A stretch of DNA of 46,420 nucleotides from Nocardioides lianchengensis (GTDB taxonomy: Bacteria > Actinomycetota > Actinomycetes > Propionibacteriales > Nocardioidaceae). Location: contig NZ_FMZM01000020.1 in assembly GCF_900101465.1 (NCBI RefSeq), positions 1-46,420 on the forward strand. Direction: 5' to 3'. Below, one piece after another: positions 7,986-15,836 of the stretch (position 1 is its first letter; each line of letters opens with the position of its first letter). Under the pieces are notes generated by a model, which saw only the letters and a list, made by a program, of their open reading frames with translations, searched no databases and was not told the origin of the DNA. The position numbers were made by a program, and so were the translations under genes.

Positions 7986-10763
7986 TCAGCCGGGGATGCC
8001 GCCCGACTGGTAGCCGGGTAGGTAGTAGACCGCGCTCGGGTCGCTGTAGCCACCGTCAACCAGGGCCGCCCGCACCTGGACCGTGCCGAGCACGTCGGAG
8101 CAGGGCTGCCCGCCGCACGGGTACGGGGTGAGGCTGCCGCTCAGGCCGCCGAACCAGGGGGTCGTCACGTTGGTGAAGTTGGTCCACGACCCACCGTCGA
8201 TCTTCACCTGCCAGGCCGAGACCTCGGCCAGGTCGACATCCTCCTCACGGAAGTGGATCGTCACTGCGTCGCGGGTGTTGGTGTAGCCGGTCACGACCGG
8301 CGGCTTCGGCTCGGCGACGACCTCGACCTCCTCGGACTTCGCGAAGTCACCCGGACCGGCGGCGTTGACCGCACGGACCGCGTAGGTGTGGACGCCGACC
8401 GTCTGGTTGGTCAGGGTGAAGGTGTAGGCGATGCTCGAGACCTCGACGCCGGTCCACTCGCCACCGTCGATGCTGACCTCGTAGCTCTCGATCGGGTGAC
8501 CGCTGTCGGACTCCGGCGCGACGAAGTCCACCTTCACCGAGGTGCCGGTGGCGACCGCGACCACGTCGGTCGGGGCGTTCGGCACCGCGATCGGGGTGAC
8601 GACACGGTTCTTGCTGCCCGCGCCCGGGCCGCGGGCGTTGACCGCGCGGACGCGGACGCCGTACGCGTGACCGAGGGTGAGGTCGTCGAGGTCGAACGCG
8701 AAGCCCTCGACGGTCGGCGTGTAGGGGAAGGAGCCCCAGGTCTCGCCGCCGTCGGTGCTCACCTCGTAGGAGGTCACGGGGAGGCCACCGTCGAACTCCG
8801 GGGCCTCGAACGTGAACGAGGCACGCGTGCCGGTGACGACGGGCTCGTCGTCGAGCCACACCTTGTCCGGGACGGTGGCCACGAAGACCAGCGCGCCGAA
8901 GCTCTGGCTCGCACCCTTGGCGTTGACGGCGCGGACGCGGACGCCGTACTCGACACCGTTCTGGAAGCCGTCCTTGACCGTGGTCCACGGCGCGGTGCCC
9001 GTGGTGTCGAACTCGGTGAAGGTCTCGCCGCCGTCGTAGGAGATCTCGTAGGACGTGATCGCCGAGCCGTTGTCGTGCTCGGCCGGCTCGACGACCGTGG
9101 TGATGGTGCCGTTGTCGCCCGTGGACGTCCGGATGCGCGGCGCCGACGGGACCGTGGCGTAGGTGAACTTCTGCGACTCGCTGGCCTTGCCCTTGCCGTG
9201 GGCGTTGACCGCGCGGACCTGGACGTCGTACTCGTCGCCGAAGGTCAGGCCGGCCAGGGAGAAGTACAGGCCCTCGTCCTCGTCGACCTCCAGCTCGTCC
9301 CAGGTCTCTCCACCGTCGGTGGTGACCTCGTAGCCGCTGATCGGCAGGCCGCCGTTGCGCTCGGGAGCCTGGAGCGCGAAGTTGACCACGGAGCCGTGCA
9401 CCTTCGGGCTGCCGATCTCGGGAGCGGACGGGACGGCGGCGACGAGGGTCTTCTCCTCCAGAGACGCCTCGGGGCCGAAGCCCCAGTCGTTCCAGGCGCG
9501 GACGCGGACGTCGTACGACGTGCCGTTGTCGAGGCCCTCCTTGACCACGGTGAGCGTGGTGCCGGACGTCAGCGGGACGTAGGTCCAGTGCTGCCCACCG
9601 TCGTAGGAGATCTCGTAGTAGTAGACCTCCGAGCCACCGTTCTCGGCCGGGGCCGCGAACGTCGTGGTGAGGACGCCGTCGTCACCGACGACCTTCAGGT
9701 CGGTCGGGGCGGACGGACGGCCGTAGACGGTCGTCGAGAGCGTGTTGGACGGCGCGCCGGCGCCGACCTTGTTCACCGCGCGGACGCGCAGGTTCACCAG
9801 CTGTGCGGGGGTCAGGTCGCCGAGGTTCGCCTCGAACTCGGCCTGCGGGCCGCAGCCGCGGCACGGGGTGAGCTGGGTGTCGGACGTCGTCGTACGACGG
9901 CCGAGAAGGATCTGGACCGGGACCCAGGCGCCACCGGTTGAGACCTGGTAGCCGGTGATCGGCGAGCCGCCGTCGGTCGCCGGGGCGTTGAAGCCGTAGC
10001 GCACGGCGCCGTCGATGCCGTCGGCGTGCACGAGCACGGGCGCGCCGGGGACCTTGGCCTGCGGGGCGGTCGGGACCGGCTTGACCGGGCGGGTGCCGGT
10101 CATCTCGACCACGACGCGGCGGTTGAGCTCACGCTTGGCCGGGACGCCGCCGACGATCGCCGGACGGGCCGAGCCGTAGCTCACCGAGGACGTCCTCAGG
10201 CCGGGGTTCTCCTTGGCCAGCTGCGCGCACACCTTCGCCGCGCGCGCCTTGGACAGCGACGTCGCCTCACCGGCCGGGCCGGAGTAGTCGGCGTACCCCT
10301 CGCAGCGGACGCTGGAGGCGTTGGTCAGCGAGTCCGCCAGCTTGCGGATCTGTGCCTTCGCCGAGGTGGTCAGCGTGGCCGAGCCACCCGAGAACAGGCC
10401 GCCACCGTCGAGGGTCAGGGCCTGACCCTTCGAGACGAGGTTGCCGAACGCGTAGCGCATCGGCACGGCCAGCGCGCCGTCGCGCGTGCGGTAGACCGCG
10501 CGGGTCTCGCGGAGCTTGCCGCGGTACTTCTCGGGCTTGCCGGGCACGGCCAGCTGCGCCTTGCGCTGCGCCGGCGTACGCGGGTCGACGAACCACGACT
10601 TCTTCGCGGCGGCGACCGTCACGGACGAGGCGGACGCCGCGGCCGTGGCGGTGGACGGGGCTGCGGTCGCCGCCGGGGCGAACGCCCCGGACAGGACCGT
10701 GGCCAGACCGGACGCCGCGACGGCGAGCGCCGCGACTCTCCGGCTCGGGACGGTGAAGGACAT
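7986..10763 (-). CDS. secreted OmpA-like / fibronectin type III repeat protein
   Basis: A 925-residue exported protein. An N-terminal signal peptide (MSFTVPSRRVAALAVAAS, cleavage probably after ATAA) precedes an Ala-rich linker and a motif WFVDPRTPAQRKAQL. An OmpA_C-like peptidoglycan-binding domain follows at about residues 135-245 (ends NRRVVVEMTG). Seven fibronectin type III modules come next, each opening with a variant of VPSAP and carrying SYEISYDGGETF-like and VRVRAVNAxG strands. There is no LPXTG motif or C-terminal anchor; OmpA-type binding to the cell wall is the likely retention mode. The ATG at 10763 is chosen because the signal peptide begins there; its ribosome site is weak. Likely role: cell-wall-associated adhesion or carbohydrate/surface interaction (inferred). 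It runs from the tRNA junction to the shared terminator. Confidence 0.88.
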   Translation of the reverse strand: MSFTVPSRRVAALAVAASGLATVLSGAFAPAATAAPSTATAAASASSVTVAAAKKSWFVDPRTPAQRKAQLAVPGKPEKYRGKLRETRAVYRTRDGALAVPMRYAFGNLVSKGQALTLDGGGLFSGGSATLTTSAKAQIRKLADSLTNASSVRCEGYADYSGPAGEATSLSKARAAKVCAQLAKENPGLRTSSVSYGSARPAIVGGVPAKRELNRRVVVEMTGTRPVKPVPTAPQAKVPGAPVLVHADGIDGAVRYGFNAPATDGGSPITGYQVSTGGAWVPVQILLGRRTTTSDTQLTPCRGCGPQAEFEANLGDLTPAQLVNLRVRAVNKVGAGAPSNTLSTTVYGRPSAPTDLKVVGDDGVLTTTFAAPAENGGSEVYYYEISYDGGQHWTYVPLTSGTTLTVVKEGLDNGTSYDVRVRAWNDWGFGPEASLEEKTLVAAVPSAPEIGSPKVHGSVVNFALQAPERNGGLPISGYEVTTDGGETWDELEVDEDEGLYFSLAGLTFGDEYDVQVRAVNAHGKGKASESQKFTYATVPSAPRIRTSTGDNGTITTVVEPAEHDNGSAITSYEISYDGGETFTEFDTTGTAPWTTVKDGFQNGVEYGVRVRAVNAKGASQSFGALVFVATVPDKVWLDDEPVVTGTRASFTFEAPEFDGGLPVTSYEVSTDGGETWGSFPYTPTVEGFAFDLDDLTLGHAYGVRVRAVNARGPGAGSKNRVVTPIAVPNAPTDVVAVATGTSVKVDFVAPESDSGHPIESYEVSIDGGEWTGVEVSSIAYTFTLTNQTVGVHTYAVRAVNAAGPGDFAKSEEVEVVAEPKPPVVTGYTNTRDAVTIHFREEDVDLAEVSAWQVKIDGGSWTNFTNVTTPWFGGLSGSLTPYPCGGQPCSDVLGTVQVRAALVDGGYSDPSAVYYLPGYQSGGIPG

Positions 10764-10863
10764 GACCAACCGATCGTTCGGGGAGCAGGAACCCGCGCCG
10801 AGGTGTGGCGCGGCCCTGAGCATCGGCCGACGAACGGCGGTCCTGAAGGTAAAGAAGGATGAG

Positions 10864-10937
10864 TAGGGCGGGTGGGGCTCGAACCCACGACCCAAGGATT
10901 ATGAGTCCTCTGCTCTAACCGACTGAGCTACCGCCCC
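10864..10937 (-). tRNA. tRNA with CAT anticodon (Met or Ile2)
   Basis: A complete 74-nt cloverleaf on the minus strand: acceptor GGGGCGG pairs with CCGCCCT (first pair G-U), D-arm GCTCAGTCGGTTAGAGC, anticodon loop CTCATAA with CAT at 10903-10901, T-arm GTGGGTTCGAGCCCCAC, discriminator A. CCA is not encoded. The CAT anticodon with this D-arm excludes the initiator; elongator Met and lysidine-modified Ile2 cannot be separated safely by eye. The gene is the integration target of the neighbouring mobile element, whose integrase gene runs into its 5' end. Confidence 0.95.
10899..10937 (-). other. attachment-site region: integrase 3' end shared with tRNA 5' half
   Basis: The last 13 codons of the integrase gene, including its TAA stop, coincide exactly with the first 39 nt of the tRNA. 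They encode GAVAQSVRAEDS, and the stop codon uses the last anticodon base plus two anticodon-loop bases. The crossover core must therefore lie in or next to this segment. The precise core cannot be defined because no long second copy of the segment is present to the right. Confidence 0.7.
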
Positions 10938-12131
10938 GAGTACCTGTTTCCGCAGGTCAGACGCTATTTCTAGCGCCCGCCCCGCACCCTCCGGGGTACC
11001 GGAGGTGCCGCTAGTCCGCAAAAAGTCCGCACGGGCCGCGAGCGCTACCTCCCCCAACCGGTCGACGTACAGGTGAACGTCGCCCGGGTAGAGGTGACCA
11101 TAGCGGTCGAGGGTGATGGCGACGGAGGCGTGTCCGAGCATCTCCGACAGCACCTTCGGCGGGGTGCCGTGCTTGATGTGCAGTGAGGCGCAGGTGTGCC
11201 GGAGATCGTGGGGTCGGAGCATGTCGCCCTTCACCTGCGATGCCAGGCCGGACCGCTTGACGGCGGGGTCGAAGACTCGGGTGCGCCAGTTGCCGGTGCG
11301 GATCGGACCGCCCCTGGCTGCGGTAAACAAGTAGTCGACCGCCTGCCGGCCTGTCGTCAGCGCCATCAGGCGGTCGCACAGCCATGCCGGCAGCGGCACG
11401 GTGCGGATGCTGCTCTCGGTCTTGGGTGGCCCCTCGATCTGCTTGCCTCCGGTCTCCGAGAGCGTCCAGGTGATGCGGAGCTCCCGCTTGACCGGGTCAA
11501 GGCTGCCGCATCGGAGAGCGGCGAGCTCGCCGAAGCGCAGCCCACACCAGGCCAGGACCAGGATGGTGAGGGCGCCGTCTCCGGCGGCCTCGGCGAGGTG
11601 CCACACCTCGCGCTCGTCGAGGAATCGGACTTTGTCGCGCTCGCTCTTGCTGGGAAGGGCAGGTAGTTCGACGCCCTTCGCCTGGTTGTTCGGGATCCGC
11701 TTGGCGCGGACGGCGAGGTCGAGGATCTGCGAGAGGACGATCCATGCGTGTCGAGTGCGGGCAGCGGAGAGTCCGCCGTCGTGGAGCTTGGCCACCCACA
11801 CCGAGACGTCTTCGTACCTCACGGCGTCGAGCCGCGTCTTCTCCCAGGTCGGCAGGATCTGGTTGCGGATCAGGACGTCGTACATGAGCCGGGTCGAGGG
11901 GCGGATCCGGACCTTGGTGGCGAGCCACTCCGGCGCGTACTCGCCGATCGTGATCCGTCCGCGGCTCGGGTCGGTCCACTCGCCGCGGTCGATGCGACCG
12001 ACCTGAGTTCGTGCCCAGCGGTCGGCGTCGACCTTGCGGTCGAAGTGGCGGGAACGTTCCCGGCCGTCAGGGCCGCGGAATCGTGCGCGCCAGCGACCGT
12101 TGGGCCTCTTGGCCACGCTGTAGCTCGCCAT
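10899..12131 (-). CDS. int: tyrosine recombinase (phage-type integrase)
   Basis: A 410-residue integrase. The N-terminal arm-binding domain (about 1-60, RPNGRWRARFRGPDGRERS) and the SAM-like core-binding domain (about 65-165) precede the catalytic domain. There the nucleophile and its helpers are visible: Arg in CGLRFGELAAL, HDLRH, LGHAS and the tyrosine in TLDRYGH. ATG 12131 has a strong GGAGGGGGTGA ribosome site. The final 12 residues (GAVAQSVRAEDS) and stop are supplied by the tRNA gene, so the C-terminus of the free element's integrase must differ. It inserts and, with the excisionase, removes the element at the tRNA. It lies 165 bp downstream of the excisionase gene. Integrases with this same tail are familiar to me from other actinobacteria. 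Confidence 0.95.
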   Translation of the reverse strand: MASYSVAKRPNGRWRARFRGPDGRERSRHFDRKVDADRWARTQVGRIDRGEWTDPSRGRITIGEYAPEWLATKVRIRPSTRLMYDVLIRNQILPTWEKTRLDAVRYEDVSVWVAKLHDGGLSAARTRHAWIVLSQILDLAVRAKRIPNNQAKGVELPALPSKSERDKVRFLDEREVWHLAEAAGDGALTILVLAWCGLRFGELAALRCGSLDPVKRELRITWTLSETGGKQIEGPPKTESSIRTVPLPAWLCDRLMALTTGRQAVDYLFTAARGGPIRTGNWRTRVFDPAVKRSGLASQVKGDMLRPHDLRHTCASLHIKHGTPPKVLSEMLGHASVAITLDRYGHLYPGDVHLYVDRLGEVALAARADFLRTSGTSGTPEGAGRALEIASDLRKQVLGAVAQSVRAEDS

Positions 12132-12270
12132 TGCTCACCCCCTCCTGACGTCGGCCAGAGCAAGTCTTGACCCAACCGGATCTGGCGACCGCTCGCGCCC
12201 AACAACCCGGAACTGTGGAGGACTGGTGCCGGTCCGACACACCTGTGGACAGCGCTCGGCGTGCGCGGGG

Positions 12271-12287
12271 CGTTCGACTCCCGAACG
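12271..12287 (-). terminator. hairpin after the excisionase gene
   Basis: CGTTCG (12271-12276) and CGAACG (12282-12287) form a perfect 6-bp stem around a 5-nt loop, 10 bp beyond the excisionase stop codon. It may attenuate or end the excisionase transcript so that int has separate control. There is no U-tract, so the call is tentative. Confidence 0.4.
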
Positions 12288-12296
12288 CGCGCGAGG

Positions 12297-12524
12297 TCAG
12301 TGACCCGACTCGTCGGATGCCTTCTGCGCATCGATCCATCCGCGGAGGTCCCCGATGGTGGTGAGGAGGTGGCGGCCGATCTTGAAGAACCTGGGGCCGT
12401 CGCCTTGCTGGCGCCACCAGCGCAGGGTGTTGACGGGGACGCGGAGGATCGCGGCGACCTCGGCCAAGGTCAGGAAGTCCTCGTCCTTACCGTCGGGGAT
12501 CGAGACGGTCGTAATACTGCTCAT
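12297..12524 (-). CDS. xis: helix-turn-helix excisionase (MerR/AlpA-like)
   Basis: A 75-residue DNA-binding protein of the excisionase type. The central winged helix-turn-helix is plain: FLTLAEVAAILRVPVNTLRW followed by WRQQGDGPRFFKIGRHL. Such proteins bend DNA at att sites and steer the integrase toward excision; many also act as regulators. ATG 12524 is preceded by GAGAGGA at good spacing; an upstream ATG would add 14 residues without a ribosome site. It lies between the relaxase (100 bp upstream) and the integrase (165 bp downstream), the usual xis-int order of actinobacterial elements. Confidence 0.88.
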   Translation of the reverse strand: MSSITTVSIPDGKDEDFLTLAEVAAILRVPVNTLRWWRQQGDGPRFFKIGRHLLTTIGDLRGWIDAQKASDESGH

Positions 12525-12624
12525 CGGGTTGTCCTCTCTGCGTGTCGCGAACGGGTCTAGCGGCACTAAACAAAGCCACAGGGCTCAGAGCATTTCGGAC
12601 ATCCCCGGTGAATGCCGTCGTCGC

Positions 12625-15417
12625 TCAGCGACCACGCCGCGGCCGCAGGTCGGGTGTCGCCTGATGCCGAGACCCTGGCGTCGGCGACGTCCCAGTCTGT
12701 TCGTGACGCTGTCGCAGCAGGGCAGCTTGGAGCCGGCCGGCAGCGTCCGGCGTCCGAGCTGGTGCTGCGGGGCCGTAGCGGTCGATGTCCTCGGCAGCGA
12801 TGCCCGCGGCGTGGGCTGGGCCGAGGTCGGCGCGGTCACGGCCGAACACCTCGACCCACTTGCGCCGGGCGTCGTCGACGTTGTCGGCGACAAGGTGGGC
12901 GGTGTTGGCGCGGCAGCCGCGGGTCATGGCCACGTAGGCGGACGCGGCGTCGGTGCTGTCACTGATCGAGAGGTGGGCTTCGGTGACGGTCTCGCCCTGG
13001 GCGCCGTAGGCGGTGGTGGCGTAGGCGAGCGCGAGGTGTCGGCCGGCGTAGTCGGCCGGCAGCACCCGTTCACCGCGGCCGCCGGCCAGGCTCACGGCGC
13101 CGCCTTCGCTGATGTGGGTGATGGTCCAGGTCTCACGGTTCGCGACGTCGCGTTCACGGTCGTTGAGCCGGGTCATCACCCGATCCCCCACCCCGACCCT
13201 CCCGCCGCTTCCGGCGAGGACCGCGTCGGTGTCGTCGACCTGGCCCGTTGCGACTCGTCGGTCGCGGATCATCTTGTTGAGCAGGTCGACCTGGACCCGG
13301 GTGTCGGCGACCAGCAGCCGCCCCTCACCACTGCGCCCCGGCCCCGAGTCGGCGGCGAGCTCGGTGAGGGCGTGGATCTGCTCGACGTCGGTGGCGTAGA
13401 GGTGGATCTGGCCGCGCGCGTGGAGGCGGTCGAAGACCTCACCACTGCGCTCACCACTGCGCATCAACAGGCTCAACTGCGCGTACTCGTCGTCGGCGAA
13501 CCGGTGGACCGCATCCAAGGTCACGCAGGCCTCAGCGGTGGCCCAGCGGGTGGCGTGGTCGAGCACTCCCCCACGCCCCACCGCAGGGAGCTGGTGCCGG
13601 TCGCCCATCAACGCGACCCTGGCGCCGGCCTCATCGACGACCTGTAGCAGCGCCTGGGCGGTGTCCTGGTCGAGCATCCCGGCCTCGTCGACCAGCAACA
13701 CGTCCCCAGGCGACAACACCGCCTGAGTCGTGGGAGTGACCGTGGAAGTCGTGAGGCCGTCGGAGTGGGTGTCGCGGGTCCAGCGGCCGTCCTCGTCCCA
13801 CCGGAACCCGTACTGGTGGACCAGCCATGCCGCCGAGAACGCCGGCGTCTTCAGCTCACGGGCAGCGACCTGGGAGGCCTTCAACGTCGGCGTCACCACC
13901 ACCAAGCGGTGTCCCTGGTCCGTCAGTGCGGTGCGGGCGGCGGCGAGGGTGGTGGTCTTCCCCGCACCGGCCGCGCCCTCGATCACCACCAGCTCACCAT
14001 CACCCGCCAGCGCGGCAACCACGTCACGCTGCATCGGATCCAACGACTGCTCCCCCACAACCGCTGGTGTCGGCTCGGCCGGGCGGGCACCGCGCCCTGA
14101 GCGGGCTGCGAGGCGGGTGGTGAGGTCCGCTTCCACCGCGAGGACGTGTGGTGAGGTCAAGGCCCGCACGTGCCGCGGCACATCGGCCCGGTTCAGGAGC
14201 GGGACACACGCCTCGATGGCTCGGGCGGTGAGGTCTTCGGCCAGCTCGACCCGCACCCGCGGGTTGGTGACGATCCCGGCGGCGGCGATGGCCTGCTCGA
14301 CTTGGCCTCGGATGTCGGCGGCGTTCCACGCCGAGCGTCGTGCCCCGAGCCGGCTCAGCACCGTCTCGACCATCTCCTCGCGATTGAGCTCACCGACCCC
14401 GCTCCCCATCCGGCTGCCAACCCTGCCTCCTGCGTCGACCGGGAGGTGCTCATCCGGTTCGGGTGGAGTCGGCTGCTCGAAGCCGAGGTCGTGGAGCTCC
14501 TCGATCCACCGGCGGGCAAGATCGACGCCGTCCTCGGGGACGACCTTGTCTGGGCGGGCCTGAGCCCAGGCCCGTGTGTCCCAGGCCTGGCGCAGTCGCG
14601 GGCCCGGTTCCTCGCCGGGATGCGTGGTGCGCCACTCGGCCTCGTAGCGGGCCACGTTGCGGTCGATCTGCGCGGCCCGCTCGCTGAACTCCCCCACAAA
14701 CGGGACAAGCTCGCGGATCTCACCCGAGCTCGCATCCAGGATGTAGCCGAGTCGCTGCAGCGTCTGGCGGAAGTCGGGGTCGCACTGCACGGCCGCGTGG
14801 CCGATCCCGTTGATCGCATCCAGACTGTCCCGGACCCCGACCGTATGGATCCCGCGCCATCGCCCGGCGGCCCAGACCCGGGCGTTGATCTGCAGGTGCA
14901 GATGACGGTGCGGGTCACCCGCGCGGGAGGTGTAGTGCCGGATCGTCGCGGCCTCGATCCGCTCAACCGAGACCTGGACCTGGCGACCCCGCGGCCCGAC
15001 CCGGGTCGTCGCGTTCGCGGCCAGCCAGACGATGATCTCGCCCGCGGCACGATCCTGGGCGGCCTCGTAGGCGGCCGCAATCTCAGGATGAACAGCAGCG
15101 GCCAGGGACCAGGTCTTAGGCCCATTGACGATGACCTCGACGAACCGCACCGCCTGGTCATCGGTCCGCACCCGCCCCTTCGGTCCGCCTGTTAGGTCCA
15201 GGCCGGCGACCCAGGCCTCGTAGGCGTCGCCATCGAGCGGTGTTCCTGTAGCAACGGAGGGGCCGTTTGCGGTAGCGATGGCGACGTGGTGCTCGGCGAG
15301 GCCGGCGCCTTCGGCCAGGTAGTAGTCGTCCGCGCGGGGCCGATCGGCCTCGACATAGTTGCGTGCCGCTTTCGCCGAACCCCGGTAGACCTTGATCCCA
15401 CCGCGCATATTCGTCAC
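12625..15417 (-). CDS. MobF-family relaxase-helicase (TrwC/TraA-like)
   Basis: A 930-residue conjugative relaxase fused to a RecD/TraI-type helicase. The N-terminal relaxase domain has candidate nicking tyrosines Tyr21 and the pair Tyr32-Tyr33 (ADDYYLAEG), and the metal-binding triad His170, His172, His174 (PHRHLHLQI). The helicase half shows Walker A GAAGAGKTTT, Walker B LLVDEAGMLD, motif III MGDRHQLPAVGRGG, and the late motifs AYATTAYGAQGETV and AYVAMTRGCRANTAHL. It would nick oriT, stay bound to the 5' end and unwind the transferred strand. GTG 15417 begins the frame; ATG 15408 (MRGGIKVYRG) is equally plausible and lies inside an inverted repeat. It is shorter than many actinobacterial MobF proteins because it lacks a long C-terminal extension. 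Confidence 0.93.
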   Translation of the reverse strand: MTNMRGGIKVYRGSAKAARNYVEADRPRADDYYLAEGAGLAEHHVAIATANGPSVATGTPLDGDAYEAWVAGLDLTGGPKGRVRTDDQAVRFVEVIVNGPKTWSLAAAVHPEIAAAYEAAQDRAAGEIIVWLAANATTRVGPRGRQVQVSVERIEAATIRHYTSRAGDPHRHLHLQINARVWAAGRWRGIHTVGVRDSLDAINGIGHAAVQCDPDFRQTLQRLGYILDASSGEIRELVPFVGEFSERAAQIDRNVARYEAEWRTTHPGEEPGPRLRQAWDTRAWAQARPDKVVPEDGVDLARRWIEELHDLGFEQPTPPEPDEHLPVDAGGRVGSRMGSGVGELNREEMVETVLSRLGARRSAWNAADIRGQVEQAIAAAGIVTNPRVRVELAEDLTARAIEACVPLLNRADVPRHVRALTSPHVLAVEADLTTRLAARSGRGARPAEPTPAVVGEQSLDPMQRDVVAALAGDGELVVIEGAAGAGKTTTLAAARTALTDQGHRLVVVTPTLKASQVAARELKTPAFSAAWLVHQYGFRWDEDGRWTRDTHSDGLTTSTVTPTTQAVLSPGDVLLVDEAGMLDQDTAQALLQVVDEAGARVALMGDRHQLPAVGRGGVLDHATRWATAEACVTLDAVHRFADDEYAQLSLLMRSGERSGEVFDRLHARGQIHLYATDVEQIHALTELAADSGPGRSGEGRLLVADTRVQVDLLNKMIRDRRVATGQVDDTDAVLAGSGGRVGVGDRVMTRLNDRERDVANRETWTITHISEGGAVSLAGGRGERVLPADYAGRHLALAYATTAYGAQGETVTEAHLSISDSTDAASAYVAMTRGCRANTAHLVADNVDDARRKWVEVFGRDRADLGPAHAAGIAAEDIDRYGPAAPARTPDAAGRLQAALLRQRHEQTGTSPTPGSRHQATPDLRPRRGR

Positions 15418-15497
15418 CCGTCACGAATAGCCGTCAATTACCCTAGAAATGCAGATACGGGCCACCACGTGGTGACCCGCCCTACGAATCTTCGTAG
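15408..15497. promoter_or_regulatory. cluster of inverted repeats at the relaxase start (oriT/operator candidate)
   Basis: Three inverted repeats lie within 90 bp. TATTCGT (15408-15414) and ACGAATA (15423-15429) flank an 8-nt spacer over the start codon. A 20-nt near-perfect palindrome with one mismatched pair, core CACCACGTGGTG, spans 15459-15478. CTACGAA (15482-15488) and TTCGTAG (15491-15497) form a perfect 7-bp hairpin. The half-site ACGAAT recurs in the first and third. MobF relaxases bind hairpins at oriT near their own genes, so oriT, autoregulation or both are reasonable. The nick site is not identified. Confidence 0.5.
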
Positions 15498-15659
15498 CAT
15501 ACGTGCCGCAGATTCTGATTGGGGATTTCCGATGCCTGCAAGAAGACTGAAAGCCCAACTAGTGATGCGACGCTCGCGCTGGGAGGCGGACGTCTTAACA
15601 CGTATTTCGAGCCGTGGGCGGCGCGTGGCCTGCATCGGACGCGTGACCTCGTCCGGGCG

Positions 15660-15836
15660 TCAATCCGTCGGCAGTGCCGGTGGATCGGAGCCCGGCGCAA
15701 GCTCGCATCCGTTTCCTCGACAGGAGACTTCGTCGAGCTGCCACGGCATCTCATCAACGCGGACGAACAGGTAGACGAGCCTGCCTCGACATCCCTGGCA
15801 GGTCTCGATGCGGACCCGCCAGCGTTCCGTCGTCAT
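15660..15836 (-). CDS. small Cys-containing protein of unknown function
   Basis: A 58-residue frame beginning MTTERWRVRIETCQGCRGRL and ending ELAPGSDPPALPTD. It has a CxxC pair (CQGC) and a third and fourth cysteine further on (SCRGNGC), a pattern that could bind a metal as a small zinc ribbon. A GGGTG stretch lies about 8 nt upstream of the ATG; an open frame continues upstream but looks non-coding. It lies upstream of the relaxase on the same strand and probably belongs to the mobile element. I do not recognise the family. Judged real because of the cysteine pattern and sensible composition, but it could be chance. Confidence 0.45.
   Translation of the reverse strand: MTTERWRVRIETCQGCRGRLVYLFVRVDEMPWQLDEVSCRGNGCELAPGSDPPALPTD

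Noticed and set aside
15438..15757. Short open frames of 60-110 codons on both strands in the border of the mobile element
   Set aside because: No ribosome sites, composition dominated by Arg/Ser/Pro, and overlap with the inverted-repeat cluster. Only the 58-residue cysteine-containing frame was kept.
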